Source of the DNA: Bifidobacterium apousia
GTDB lineage: Bacteria > Actinomycetota > Actinomycetes > Actinomycetales > Bifidobacteriaceae
Reading direction: 5' to 3'
Length of the DNA stretch: 64,000 nt
NCBI RefSeq assembly: GCF_007559275.1
Contig: NZ_VMHK01000002.1
Coordinates: forward strand, 536,124-600,123
Within the stretch, counting starts at the first letter, position 1, and each line of letters begins with the position of its first letter. Positions 8,053-16,424 of this stretch are shown here, in pieces. The position numbers and the translations under genes were made by a program. Under the pieces are notes generated by a model that ran no database searches, had not been told where the DNA came from, and worked only from the letters and a program-made list of their open reading frames with translations.

Positions 8053-9021
8053 TCAGAGCTGTTGCGCCCGGTAACCCACCTGGGTGGTGTAGACGGCGGC
8101 AGGCTGCAGAATGACCAGGTTCCGGCCAGTTCTGAAGGCATTGGCGTAGGCGGTCATGGGCTCCACGGCGACGCCGGCCGGGCGCATGCCTGCGTCGAAG
8201 CCGGTCCCGGTGCAGACCTGCCAGGAGGTGATGGTCTCATCGCCCCAGAGCTGAACGCGGATGCCGTCCGGCCTGGTGAACCAGGCCGAGCAGGTGCCGT
8301 CGTCGTCCCGTTCCACATCGGTCCATGCGTCGTCGAAAGCCGCATCCTCGCCCAACACAGGGCCCTGGCGCAGATCGGTTCGTCCCTGGACAGGTTCGGT
8401 GCCGGTGGGCAGCAGCCTGTCCGGGTCGACCATTACGTGGGTGCGGCAGGGGATGGACAGGGTGCAGGGGGCGTTGTCCTTCTGGATCTGGTCACCAACG
8501 CCCTGCTTGCCGTTGGACAGCCAGGGGTGGATGCCGAAGGCCCAGGGCGCGGCCTCGTCGCCCAGGTTCAGGGCCCGGGTGGTCATGGTCAGCCCCTGGT
8601 CGTCCAGGGTGTAGGTGACGGTGACCACCACGTCGAAGGGGTATCCGGCCATGTCGGGCACCCGCCAGGAGAGGCTGACGGAGTCTTCGGCCAGAACCTG
8701 CAGGCGCCAGTAGGACCGGTAGCCGTAGCCGTGGATGGCGGTGCGCCGGTCGTGCTCGTCGATGGGCAGGGTGTAGGTGTGGCCTTGGAAGTCGTAGGTG
8801 CCGTCCTCAATCCGGTTGGGGAAGGGGACCAGCACGTTCCCGTTGCTGCAGGGTACGGTCCCATCCGGGTCGAATGAGGCCAGCAGATCCTTGCCCTGGT
8901 ATTTCAGGACGCGCAGGATGGCTCCCAGCTCGGTCACTACCGCCTCGTAGTCCCCATGACGGATGCTGTACTGCTGTCCGGTCCGGGGCACGGCCCCGCC
9001 CATCATCTCGTTCGTATGCAT
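8053..9021 (-). CDS. Aldose 1-epimerase family protein (galactose mutarotase)
   Basis: 322-residue beta-sandwich mutarotase interconverting alpha and beta anomers of aldoses. Family features in order: an early substrate-side segment VPFPNRIEDGTYDF, the catalytic-His region AIHGYGY near residue 97, WAFGIHPWL with the second His, and the C-terminal VAVEPMTAYANAF containing the catalytic Glu. The start ATG 9021 is preceded by a purine-rich RBS (GGAAGTGGGAGC); a frame extending to 9333 overlaps the divergent ispH gene and is rejected. There is no sugar operon next to it, so the sugar substrate cannot be told. Confidence 0.9.
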   Translation of the reverse strand: MHTNEMMGGAVPRTGQQYSIRHGDYEAVVTELGAILRVLKYQGKDLLASFDPDGTVPCSNGNVLVPFPNRIEDGTYDFQGHTYTLPIDEHDRRTAIHGYGYRSYWRLQVLAEDSVSLSWRVPDMAGYPFDVVVTVTYTLDDQGLTMTTRALNLGDEAAPWAFGIHPWLSNGKQGVGDQIQKDNAPCTLSIPCRTHVMVDPDRLLPTGTEPVQGRTDLRQGPVLGEDAAFDDAWTDVERDDDGTCSAWFTRPDGIRVQLWGDETITSWQVCTGTGFDAGMRPAGVAVEPMTAYANAFRTGRNLVILQPAAVYTTQVGYRAQQL

Positions 9022-9193
9022 GCTCCCACTTCCATAGTGCCGTTGATGCTTGGTACGCCACCATCCTAGCGCCTGGGCGGTCTTGGCTTCTTGGTGAAAG
9101 AGTGGCGGATGGACTACCGGGAGCGGCTCTGGCTTTCTACCATGGTCTTGCAATGTCCGGGACCGCCCGGATGGACGTTGATAAGGAGCGGCA

Positions 9194-10261
9194 GTGGCAG
9201 TATTTCGGACCACCGTGTGCGAACAGCCGACCACGCAGGGGCATGGACGGGTCATCCTGGCTGATCCGCGTGGGTTCTGCGCGGGGGTGGACCGTGCCAT
9301 CCAGACCGTGCAGACCATCCTGGATGCGGACAACCCCCACCAGGGGCTGCCACCGGTCTATGTGCGCCGGCAGATAGTCCACAACCGGCATGTGGTCGAG
9401 GATCTAGCCCAGCGAGGGGCTGTCTTCGTGGACGAGCTGGATCAGATTCCCGACCAGGCCGTCCGTGCCGGGGTTCCCGTGGTCTTCTCGGCCCATGGCA
9501 TCGCCCCCTCGGTCGTCAAGGAGGCCCAGCGGCGGGGGATGCGTGTGGTCGATGCCTCATGCCCCTTGGTCAGCAAGGTTCACCGGGAGGTCCAGCGCTT
9601 CGTTCGCGACGGCTACCGGATTATTTACATAGGCCACCGGGGGCACGACGAGGCTGTGGGAGTCATGGGGGAGGCCCCTGACCGGGTTCATCTGGTTGAG
9701 CATGAGGCCGATATTCAGGCCTTGGACTTTGGACCCGACACCCCGCTGGTCATGCTGACCCAGACCACCCTGAGCCTGGATGAGACCGCCGACCTGGCCG
9801 CGGCCCTGCGTCGACGCTTCCCCTGGATAGAGGAGCCGCCGGGCTCCGACATCTGCTACGCCACCCAGAACAGGCAGCAGGCGGTCAAGCTGGTGGCCGG
9901 CCAAGCGGACTGCATGGTTGTGGTGGGCTCGGCCAATTCCTCCAATTCGGTGCGTCTGGTCGAAGTGGCCCGTCAGGCCCTGGATGCGCGCTTTCCCGGT
10001 CAGGGCGAGCAGAGGGCCCACCGGGTCGACGATGCGGGCGAGCTGGATCCGACCTGGCTGCAGGGCATGGATTCGGTAGGACTCACCTCGGGTGCTTCGG
10101 TTCCCGAAAACCTCGTTCAGGGGGTGCTGGAGACCCTGGCCTCCCGAGGGTTCACCCAGGTGGCCCGGGCCCGGGCAGTCGACGAGCATATGCACTTCGT
10201 CTTGCCTGCTGCCCTGCGCTCAGCACGTGCATCAAGGAAAGTTCCACAGCCGCAGGGCTAG
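9194..10261 (+). CDS. ispH: 4-hydroxy-3-methylbut-2-enyl diphosphate reductase IspH
   Basis: Last enzyme of the MEP isoprenoid pathway, an Fe-S reductase giving IPP and DMAPP; 355 residues. The three cluster-ligand cysteines sit in PRGFCAGVDRAI, VDASCPLVSKVH and SDICYATQNRQQAV. Substrate-binding motifs HGIAPSV, GHRGHDEAVGVMGEAP and the late SANSSNSVRLVEVA and GLTSGASVPE are all present. GTG start at 9194 with AAGGAG upstream. Monocistronic and divergent from the aldose epimerase gene. Confidence 0.96.
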   Translation: MAVFRTTVCEQPTTQGHGRVILADPRGFCAGVDRAIQTVQTILDADNPHQGLPPVYVRRQIVHNRHVVEDLAQRGAVFVDELDQIPDQAVRAGVPVVFSAHGIAPSVVKEAQRRGMRVVDASCPLVSKVHREVQRFVRDGYRIIYIGHRGHDEAVGVMGEAPDRVHLVEHEADIQALDFGPDTPLVMLTQTTLSLDETADLAAALRRRFPWIEEPPGSDICYATQNRQQAVKLVAGQADCMVVVGSANSSNSVRLVEVARQALDARFPGQGEQRAHRVDDAGELDPTWLQGMDSVGLTSGASVPENLVQGVLETLASRGFTQVARARAVDEHMHFVLPAALRSARASRKVPQPQG

Positions 10262-10280
10262 GCCCCGGCGCTAAGATCCC

Positions 10281-10787
10281 TCAGTCGGTGGCCAGAGGCG
10301 CGGTCTTGGCCTTGAGGACACGGATCAGATCCCGCGGGTCCAGGCCCAGGCTGATCCCGCGCTTGCCGCCGGAGACCATAATGGTGTCGAATTCCAAGGC
10401 GCCCTGGTCCAGCACGGTGATGTGTGAGGTTCGCTGGCCGAAGGGCGAAATGCCGCCCAGGACGTATCCGCTCTCTCGTTCGGCCTGGGCCTTGTCGGCC
10501 ATGCGAGCCTTCTTGGCGCCCACGGCAGCCGCCAGGTGTTTGAGGTTCAGGTGGCCGGTCACCGGCACAATGCCGATGACCCGTTCCTTGCCTGTGTCGG
10601 CCATCAGGGTCTTGTAGACCGTGCGCGGGTCCAGGCCCAGCTTTTTGGCGGCCTCGATGCCGTATCCCTGGTCCATATGGTCGGCGTTGTGATGGTATTC
10701 GTGGATGGTGAAGGGCACCCCCAGACGCTCCAGCTGGGCCATGGCCGGGGTCGCGGCATCCGAGTCCGCCCGCTTCTTCTTGCTCAT
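10281..10787 (-). CDS. ybaK: Cys-tRNA(Pro)/Cys-tRNA(Cys) deacylase, YbaK/EbsC family
   Basis: 168-residue trans-editing deacylase of the prolyl-tRNA editing family that hydrolyses mischarged Cys-tRNA(Pro). The family pattern is visible: EYHHNADHMDQGYGIEAAKKLG, then VYKTLMAD, the catalytic-lysine region VPVTGHLNLKHLAAAVGAKKARM, and GYVLGGISPFGQRTSHIT. Convergent with ispH, with about 20 bases between the stops. Confidence 0.92.
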   Translation of the reverse strand: MSKKKRADSDAATPAMAQLERLGVPFTIHEYHHNADHMDQGYGIEAAKKLGLDPRTVYKTLMADTGKERVIGIVPVTGHLNLKHLAAAVGAKKARMADKAQAERESGYVLGGISPFGQRTSHITVLDQGALEFDTIMVSGGKRGISLGLDPRDLIRVLKAKTAPLATD

Positions 10788-10863
10788 GACTCCATGCTAA
10801 GGTACTGACCGTTTGGGTAGGCTGAGGGGTGTCTTTGGCGCCATTGCGCGGAAAGGGTAGTCC

Positions 10864-11463
10864 ATGACCGCTGTCAATGCCTGGCTGCTCGATGCGGTGA
10901 CGGGCGGCTGGGGGCTGGTCGTGCTCTTTCTGGCTGCCTTTCTGGATGCGTTGATCATTCCCATACCCACGGAGCTCATGGTCCTGGCTACGGCTTCGGC
11001 CTTCCGGGCCTCGGGACGACCCCTGCCCGTTTTGGTCTTTCTGGTATGCGCCCTGGCCTTCGTAGGCGGCGACGCCTGCACCTATGGGCTGGGGAGGATG
11101 GTTCCGCTGAATCGTCTGGCCGTCTTTCGTGGTGCCGCAGGCAAGGCAGTGACCTCATGGGCCCATAGGGCCCTGCTGCAGGGGGGCGGATTCTTCACGC
11201 TGGCCTCTCGATTCGTGCCCTCGGGCCGGACCGTGGTCAACCTTACTGCCGGGGCGGCGAGGTATCCGCTCAACCGTTACCTGCCCCTGGCTGCCCTGGC
11301 CGGTCTGCTCTGGTCCATCTACATGTGGACCTTGGGGTACCTGGCCGCCTCCTGGTTGGAAAACAACCCTCTGGCCGTCATGGCCATTGGTTTTCTGGCG
11401 GGTATGGTCGTCGGGCTGGTCTGCGATCTGGCCATGCGGGCGCTCACACGGAAGCGCCGATGA
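10864..11463 (+). CDS. DedA family integral membrane protein
   Basis: 199-residue DedA/SNARE-associated (VTT domain) protein, probably a lipid scramblase or transporter-like factor in envelope maintenance. It opens with a hydrophobic helix and the re-entrant segment AAFLDALIIPIPTELMVLA, then the family motif FTLASRFVPSGRTVVNLTAGAARYP, and ends with two membrane helices and a basic tail. Length is normal for the family. Downstream is a strong hairpin terminator; gap converges from the other side. Confidence 0.9.
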   Translation: MTAVNAWLLDAVTGGWGLVVLFLAAFLDALIIPIPTELMVLATASAFRASGRPLPVLVFLVCALAFVGGDACTYGLGRMVPLNRLAVFRGAAGKAVTSWAHRALLQGGGFFTLASRFVPSGRTVVNLTAGAARYPLNRYLPLAALAGLLWSIYMWTLGYLAASWLENNPLAVMAIGFLAGMVVGLVCDLAMRALTRKRR

Positions 11464-11470
11464 TAAGCAA

Positions 11471-11500
11471 GGGGCCCGCCCCCGTAGGGAGGCGGACCCC
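11471..11500. terminator. Hairpin terminator between convergent dedA and gap
   Basis: Inverted repeat GGGGCCCGCCCCC / GGAGGCGGACCCC with a 4-base loop (GTAG); pairing is complete allowing G-U pairs. It sits between the two convergent stop codons and could serve both directions, although neither side has a long T-run. Confidence 0.7.
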
Positions 11501-11534
11501 ATAATCGCTATGGCCGGATAAACCGGCCGGATGC

Positions 11535-12590
11535 TCAGTCGCCCAACTCAGCGAAGTAGAGCAGGGTGCGGATCATGTTGCTGGTGAAGCCGTACTCGTT
11601 GTCGTAGAAGGCAACGGTGCGGACCAGCTGGTCGTCACCGTAGGTGTTGACATCGGTCTGCGTGGGATCGAAGATGCCACCGTGGGTGTCGCCGATCACG
11701 TCGGAGGAGACGATGCCCTCGTCGTTGTAACCGAAGTAGTCCTTGCCCTCGAAGGCCTTCTTGGCGGCGTCGTTGATCTCGTCGACGGTGACCTTCTTGT
11801 CCAGGACGCAGGTCAGCTCGGTGACGGAGCCGGAGGGAACGGCCACACGCTGTGCATGGCCCTGCAGCTTGCCGTCAACGGAGGGAACAACCTTGCCGAT
11901 GGCCTTCGCGGCGCCGGTGGAGTGCTCGATGGTGTTGATGGCGGCGGCGCGGGTGTTGCGCGGCTTGTTGCCCTTGGGGCCGTCCAGCAGCATCTGGGAG
12001 CCGGTGTAGGCGTGGATGGTGGTCATGTAGCCGATGCGGATGCCGAAGTTGTCATCCAGCATCTTGACCATGGCGGCCAGGGAGCCGGTGGTGCAGGAGC
12101 CGGCGGAGATGATCTTGTCGGAGGGCTTCAGGGTCTCCTGGTTGACGCCGTAGACCACGGTGGGTGTGGTGTCGTCCTTGGCGGGGGCCGAGATCAGGAC
12201 CTTCTTGGCTCCGGCGTTCAGGTGGGCCTGGGCCTTCTCGGAGGAGGTGTAGAAGCCGGTGCACTCCAGCACGTAGTCCACGCCGTCGTTCTTGACCCAG
12301 GGGATGTTGTTGGCGTCCTTCTCGGCGTAGACCGGAATCTCCTTGCCGTCCACCACGATGGCGGTGTCGGTGGAGGTGACCGAGACATTGGTGCCGTCGT
12401 CGTGACGGAAGGTGCCCTGGGTGCTGTCGTACTTGAGCAGATAGGCCAGAATGGCCGGGGTGGTCAGATCGTTGATGGCGGCAACCTCAATGTTGGAGGC
12501 GTCGCCGCCACGGGCCTGGAGCTCAAAGATGCGCCGGAAGGCCAGACGACCGATACGTCCGAATCCGTTGATGCCAATCTTTACTGTCAT
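11535..12590 (-). CDS. gap: Glyceraldehyde-3-phosphate dehydrogenase, type I
   Basis: NAD-dependent glycolytic enzyme, 351 residues. The N-terminal Rossmann start is [18 protein letters not shown]; the catalytic cysteine is in [13 protein letters not shown], where Gly stands at the place of the usual Asn; the catalytic His is in [16 protein letters not shown]; the C-terminal part has [15 protein letters not shown]. In bifidobacteria this enzyme acts below the fructose-6-phosphate shunt. RBS AAGGGAG before the ATG. The upstream region has a good promoter and an inverted repeat (separate entries). Confidence 0.97.
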   Translation of the reverse strand: MTVKIGINGFGRIGRLAFRRIFELQARGGDASNIEVAAINDLTTPAILAYLLKYDSTQGTFRHDDGTNVSVTSTDTAIVVDGKEIPVYAEKDANNIPWVKNDGVDYVLECTGFYTSSEKAQAHLNAGAKKVLISAPAKDDTTPTVVYGVNQETLKPSDKIISAGSCTTGSLAAMVKMLDDNFGIRIGYMTTIHAYTGSQMLLDGPKGNKPRNTRAAAINTIEHSTGAAKAIGKVVPSVDGKLQGHAQRVAVPSGSVTELTCVLDKKVTVDEINDAAKKAFEGKDYFGYNDEGIVSSDVIGDTHGGIFDPTQTDVNTYGDDQLVRTVAFYDNEYGFTSNMIRTLLYFAELGD

Positions 12591-12610
12591 TCAATTCTCC
12601 CTTGGAGATT

Positions 12611-12650
12611 GGCCGTATACAGCACAAAAATTACCGGACCGTATATGGCC
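12611..12650 (-). repeat. Inverted repeat in the gap leader
   Basis: Arms GGCCGTATAC (12611-12620) and GTATATGGCC (12641-12650), one mismatch, lie between the putative gap promoter and its RBS. This could be an operator or a 5' UTR stem; the sequence does not decide. Confidence 0.5.
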
Positions 12651-12672
12651 GATTACTGATAACATCTCATAG

Positions 12673-12700
12673 TTTATAGAACCCTGTGTACTTATAGCAA
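12673..12700 (-). promoter_or_regulatory. Putative sigma-70-type promoter of gap
   Basis: On the minus strand, TTGCTA (12700-12695) and TATAAA (12678-12673) are separated by 16 bases and lie about 83 bases upstream of the gap ATG, in a locally AT-rich stretch of an otherwise GC-rich region. Confidence 0.55.
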
Positions 12701-12779
12701 GCGATAACGCGGGTTCTGCCAAGGAAAAAACGAACAAAAAAATTGGTAGGTTTTGTTGTCTGTTTGCGTAACAAAACGA

Positions 12780-13184
12780 TCACGAATTGTGAGAATTTTC
12801 GTTCGTATCGGCCAGCCAATCCTCCCACTGCTGCTGACGGAATCCGACCAGGACATGCCGGCCATCCAGCAGGATAGGACGCTTGACCAGCATGCCGTCG
12901 GTGGCCAGCAGCTGTAGAGCCTGCTCCGTGTCCATCTGCGGCAGCCGTTTGCTTAAGCCCTGGCTGCGATAGGCCTGGCCCGAGGTATTGAAGAATCGTC
13001 GGACGGGCAGGCCGCTCATGTCCAGCCAGGCGGTCAGTTCCTGCTGGGTGGGGCGGTCCTCCTTGATGTCGCGCTCGGTGAAGTCCACATTGTGGTCACG
13101 CAGCCAGGTGCGCGCCTTGGCGCAGGTGGAGCAGCGGCTGTAGCAGATGAAGAGCGGGTGCTGGGCTGTAGGTGATGCTGCCAT
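12780..13184 (-). CDS. ArsC/Spx family thioredoxin-fold protein
   Basis: 134-residue protein with a CxxC redox motif near the N-terminus (FICYSRCSTCAKARTWL) and the ArsC/Spx/YffB features FTERDIKEDRPTQQEL, FFNTSGQAYR and MLVKRPILLDG with its conserved Arg-Pro. Members are either glutaredoxin-coupled arsenate reductases or Spx-like polymerase-binding regulators. There are no ars genes nearby, so arsenate reduction is unsupported; a Spx/MgsR-like or YffB role is equally likely. RBS AAGGAAA before the ATG. Confidence 0.85.
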   Translation of the reverse strand: MAASPTAQHPLFICYSRCSTCAKARTWLRDHNVDFTERDIKEDRPTQQELTAWLDMSGLPVRRFFNTSGQAYRSQGLSKRLPQMDTEQALQLLATDGMLVKRPILLDGRHVLVGFRQQQWEDWLADTNENSHNS

Positions 13185-13226
13185 CGTTTTTCCTTTCCAA
13201 GTCGGTTTTCAAAGTCAAAATGGGGC

Positions 13227-14030
13227 TCAGGCCAGCCGACGGGAGGGCCGCGTCTCCAGGGAGCCCAGGTCGGCCCTGGGCTCCAGGCTGGTGCTCCAGA
13301 CCGGCTGAGGCGCCGAGGTGGGGTAGGTGACGAACACTGTTCCCTGTTTCAGACCTATGTGGGCCGGTCTGCCAGGCAGGAACTCGTTGCTGACGCCGGT
13401 CACCTGCTGGTTGGTCATGGTCATGCCATCCGTCTGGTATTTGAGGCCCTGCTCGACCACGCCCAGAGCCTGGTCGTCGGCGGCCAGGACGGAGATCATG
13501 GATCTGGGCGGGCAGTCCCAGGCAGGGAAGTCCAGGCTTCCAGGGCCAAGGGCCGTGACCAGCATTCCCCGCCCCCAGAGTTCGGCCCGGCCTCCGCTGG
13601 CCGCGATCAGATGGATCAGGTTCAGATTAGCCAGCGTGTGGTCCATGCGTCCGCCCAGGCCACCATATATAAGGAATCGCCGGCAACCGTGCTGCCAACC
13701 CACCTTGACCGCGGCCAGCAGGTCTGTGTCGTCCTTTTCGGCAGGCAGGACGCGGCGGGGGATGTCCGTGCGCAGCTTTCGGCTGCCAGCGGGCAGGGAG
13801 TCGAAGTCGCCGACGACCAGATTGGGCTCGTCCCCGTGCTCCAGGGCCGGCTCCAATCCTCCGTCCGCTGCGATGACCAGGGCCTGTCCGCCGCGAGCCA
13901 CCTCTTCGCCAAAGTACTGTCCGGCGCCCCAGATCCGGCAGAGCGGCGCCTGGACAGTCTCGCCCGACTGACCGTCATCCTGCATACGATTCTTCTTTCT
14001 GCGATCGCCCCTTGAAGGCGCCTCCATCAT
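13227..14030 (-). CDS. Thiamine pyrophosphokinase
   Basis: Converts thiamine to thiamine diphosphate with ATP; 267 residues from this start. Catalytic-domain motifs: VIAADGGLEPALEHG, NLVVGDFDSLP, VLPAEKDDTDLLAAVKVG and IYGGLGGRMDHTLANL, followed by the smaller C-terminal beta domain with GLKYQTDGMTMTN and VSNEF. The ATG at 14030 overlaps the azlD stop (ATGA); an in-frame ATG at 13985 would remove 15 poorly conserved residues and is also plausible. No thiamine-biosynthesis genes are adjacent, so it presumably phosphorylates imported thiamine. Confidence 0.88.
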   Translation of the reverse strand: MMEAPSRGDRRKKNRMQDDGQSGETVQAPLCRIWGAGQYFGEEVARGGQALVIAADGGLEPALEHGDEPNLVVGDFDSLPAGSRKLRTDIPRRVLPAEKDDTDLLAAVKVGWQHGCRRFLIYGGLGGRMDHTLANLNLIHLIAASGGRAELWGRGMLVTALGPGSLDFPAWDCPPRSMISVLAADDQALGVVEQGLKYQTDGMTMTNQQVTGVSNEFLPGRPAHIGLKQGTVFVTYPTSAPQPVWSTSLEPRADLGSLETRPSRRLA

Positions 14031-14383
14031 CCCAGACCAGCCAGACTGACCAGGAAGGTCAGCCACCCCTGCACCAAGGCCATGTAGGTCAGGGTGCCGC
14101 AGGCGATGCTGACCATCATGTTCCGCCAGCGCAGGTGGACCAGGGTTGTGACCAGCAGAGCCAGGGCCTCGTAGAGCCCGTGGTCGCCTCCGACCAGGTT
14201 GGTGTGCCTCAACGAATAGACCACCAGCAGCCCCATGACGGCGGCGGGCAGCAGACCTCCCAGCCTGGTCACCAGGGCCGGCGGCCGACGTCCCTCCGGC
14301 CAGATGAAGAAGGGCAGGAATCTGGTGGCCATGGTTCCCAGGACCACAATGCCTATGGTGATCAGTTGCTGCGTGGTGGTCAT
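14027..14383 (-). CDS. azlD: AzlD family branched-chain amino acid exporter subunit
   Basis: 118-residue, four-helix membrane protein; family features are MATRFLPFFIWPEGRRPPALV and the later VMGLLVVYSLRHTN. AzlD works with AzlC to export branched-chain amino acids. Its ATG overlaps the azlC stop by four bases and its stop overlaps the ATG of the thiamine pyrophosphokinase gene, so the three form one translationally coupled unit. Confidence 0.9.
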   Translation of the reverse strand: MTTTQQLITIGIVVLGTMATRFLPFFIWPEGRRPPALVTRLGGLLPAAVMGLLVVYSLRHTNLVGGDHGLYEALALLVTTLVHLRWRNMMVSIACGTLTYMALVQGWLTFLVSLAGLG

Positions 14384-15117
14384 GAGGCCTCCCTTTGGCT
14401 GTGGAAGTCCAAGAGGATGAAGAAGACCAGGATGACCACCATGGACGGGATGATGAACCGGTCGGGTCCGAAGATCAGCAGGCAGGCCAGGGAGGCCAGC
14501 AGACCGATCAGGGCCGGCAGGCGGGCCTCGGCCTGCCGCCACTGCTCCAGAAAGAGGACCAGGAACATGGCGGTCAGCACGAAATCCAGCCCCCGGGTGT
14601 CGAAGTTGGCCAGGTTGCCCAGCACAGCGCCCAGGGTGGCGCCGCCCACCCAGTAGATCTGGTCGAGCAGGGTGACGAAGAAGAGGTACCAGCCCTTGTC
14701 GGTCCCGGCCGGATGGGGGTCGGCGGACTCCAGGGCGAAGGTCTCGTCGCACATGCCGAAGATCAGGTAGGGCTTCTTCCGGCCCGTCCCTCGAAAGACC
14801 GGCAGCATGGCCAGGCCGTAGAAGAGGTGGCGTGCATTGACCATCAGGGTCAGCATCAGCGCGCCCCAGGGATTGAAGGTGGACATGAGCAGGTCCACGG
14901 TCACGAACTCCATGGAACCGGCGTAGATCAGGGCGCTCATGGCCAGCGGGTAGATCACCGGGAAGCCCCGGCTGGTCATCAGAAAGCCGTAGGAGATCCC
15001 CAGCACCAGGAATCCGGCCATGATGGGCAGGGTCCGTGGGAAGGCCGCAGCCAGGGAGCCCAGGATGGTCCCGGAGGACCTCGCATCTTCGTCAGCGTCT
15101 TCCTGCACTCGCTGCAT
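14380..15117 (-). CDS. azlC: AzlC family branched-chain amino acid exporter, large subunit
   Basis: 245-residue multi-helix membrane protein with the AzlC N-terminal block LPIMAGFLVLGISYGFLM, then ALIYAGSMEFVTVDLL and MVNARHLFYGLAM, and a hydrophobic C-terminal half. Pairs with AzlD immediately downstream (ATGA overlap). First gene of the coupled azlC-azlD-thiamine pyrophosphokinase unit; divergent from msrAB. Confidence 0.92.
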   Translation of the reverse strand: MQRVQEDADEDARSSGTILGSLAAAFPRTLPIMAGFLVLGISYGFLMTSRGFPVIYPLAMSALIYAGSMEFVTVDLLMSTFNPWGALMLTLMVNARHLFYGLAMLPVFRGTGRKKPYLIFGMCDETFALESADPHPAGTDKGWYLFFVTLLDQIYWVGGATLGAVLGNLANFDTRGLDFVLTAMFLVLFLEQWRQAEARLPALIGLLASLACLLIFGPDRFIIPSMVVILVFFILLDFHSQREAS

Positions 15118-15306
15118 GAACCGCCTCCTGACTTCGTTTGGTTGACTTCGTTTTGGGGAATGGTCTGCAATGATAATCCCCTCTCGCGCCGCGGGGATAG
15201 GCCGGTCGACAATGTGAGAAGGCTGTCAAGACGGGACGGGCGTGGAATAGGCGCTCTCCCGCTCCTGTTGAACCTAGCGATAGGCACCGGTATGCGAGGA
15301 GGAATC

Positions 15307-16284
15307 ATGGACAAGAACAAGATTTCGACCAACAACCCGGCCACGGTCGTCCTGGCAGGGGGATGTTTCTGGGGCATTGAGCGGTTCTTCCAGGAGGTGG
15401 ACGGGATCATCGACACCCAGGTGGGATACGCCCAATCCACAGTGCCCGACCCCAGCTATGAGCAGGTCTGCAGCGGTGTCACCGACGCCGTGGAAAGCGT
15501 TCGGCTGACCTATGATTCCCAGAGCGTCAGTCTGCGGACCCTGACCCTGCTTCTGCTGGATCTGATCGATCCCTTCTCGGTGGATCGGCAGGGCAACGAC
15601 CGGGGCCGGCAGTACCGCAGCGGCCTCTACTGGGATCCTCAGCATCGCGAGCAGGAGGAGCCGGTCTTCCGGCGCGCCCTGGAGGAGCTGGAGGGCAGGA
15701 CCGGCCGTCATCCCGCTGTGCAGGTGGAGGCCCTGATCAACTTCTATCCGGCGGAGGAGTCCCACCAGGACTACCTGCTCAAGAACCCCGGCGGATACTG
15801 CCACATCCCTCTGGAGGCCATCGCCAACGCCGCCTCCCGCCAGCGCTACATCGAGCGCATCTGGTCCCTGGACCCTGAAAGTTACGAGGTCACCCAGCAC
15901 TCGGCCACCGAGCGGCCCTTCGCCAACGCCTACGACGGGGAGTTCCGCCCGGGCATCTATGTGGACGTGGTCAGTGGGCAGCCGCTCTTCTCCTCGGCGG
16001 ACAAGTACGACTCGGGCTGCGGCTGGCCGGCATTCACCAAGCCCATCGATCCCGACCTGCTGGTCAACCGCAAGGATTACAAGCTGCTGGGCCGGCCCCG
16101 GATCGAGGTCCGCACGGCACAGACCGGCATCCATCTGGGACACGTCTTCGACGACGGTCCTGCCGACCGTGGCGGGCAGCGCTACTGCATGAACTCCGCC
16201 GCCCTGCGGTTTGTGCCGCGGGACCGGATGGAGGAGGAGGGCTATGGCGACTACCTGCCCTTGGTGGACCAAGTCACCCGTTGA
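15307..16284 (+). CDS. msrAB: Bifunctional peptide methionine sulfoxide reductase MsrA-MsrB
   Basis: 325-residue fusion repairing both epimers of methionine sulfoxide in proteins. The MsrA domain comes first (active-site AGGCFWGIERFF near residue 20, then GYAQS and NFYPAEESHQDYL). The MsrB domain follows from about residue 175 with FANAYDGEFRPGIYVDVVSG, one zinc CxxC-like site in GCGWPAF, HLGHVFDDGP and the catalytic cysteine in RYCMNSAALRF. ATG 15307 is preceded by GAGGAGGA. No signal peptide, so cytoplasmic. Confidence 0.96.
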   Translation: MDKNKISTNNPATVVLAGGCFWGIERFFQEVDGIIDTQVGYAQSTVPDPSYEQVCSGVTDAVESVRLTYDSQSVSLRTLTLLLLDLIDPFSVDRQGNDRGRQYRSGLYWDPQHREQEEPVFRRALEELEGRTGRHPAVQVEALINFYPAEESHQDYLLKNPGGYCHIPLEAIANAASRQRYIERIWSLDPESYEVTQHSATERPFANAYDGEFRPGIYVDVVSGQPLFSSADKYDSGCGWPAFTKPIDPDLLVNRKDYKLLGRPRIEVRTAQTGIHLGHVFDDGPADRGGQRYCMNSAALRFVPRDRMEEEGYGDYLPLVDQVTR

Positions 16285-16337
16285 CCGTTCTGCCTCCAGT
16301 GACACGCCGGAGCTTCTCACCCATGGGGTTCCGGCGT

Positions 16338-16396
16338 AGTCCACATATAAGTGAGGCCCCTCTGTTTCCTGTTGCCCTTTTGGGCTATTGTGGACT
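16338..16396 (+). repeat. Inverted repeat and small hairpin upstream of asnB
   Basis: Perfect 8-base arms AGTCCACA (16338-16345) and TGTGGACT (16389-16396) flank a GCCC-TTTT-GGGC mini-hairpin. The right arm ends 28 bases before the asnB start. It could form a leader stem or a looped operator; no known regulator can be named. Confidence 0.4.
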
Positions 16397-16424
16397 GCTG
16401 GTGGATCGATAAGGAGTCATGCCA

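Noticed and set aside
15150..15185. A SigH-type promoter (GGGAAT-spacer-GTT) before msrAB
   Set aside because: GGGGAAT is present but no GTT at the right spacing.
14395..16284. A 629-codon plus-strand frame covering azlC and msrAB
   Set aside because: Only the part from 15307 has protein-family motifs; the upstream part is antisense to azlC and is low-complexity Gln/Gly/His sequence.
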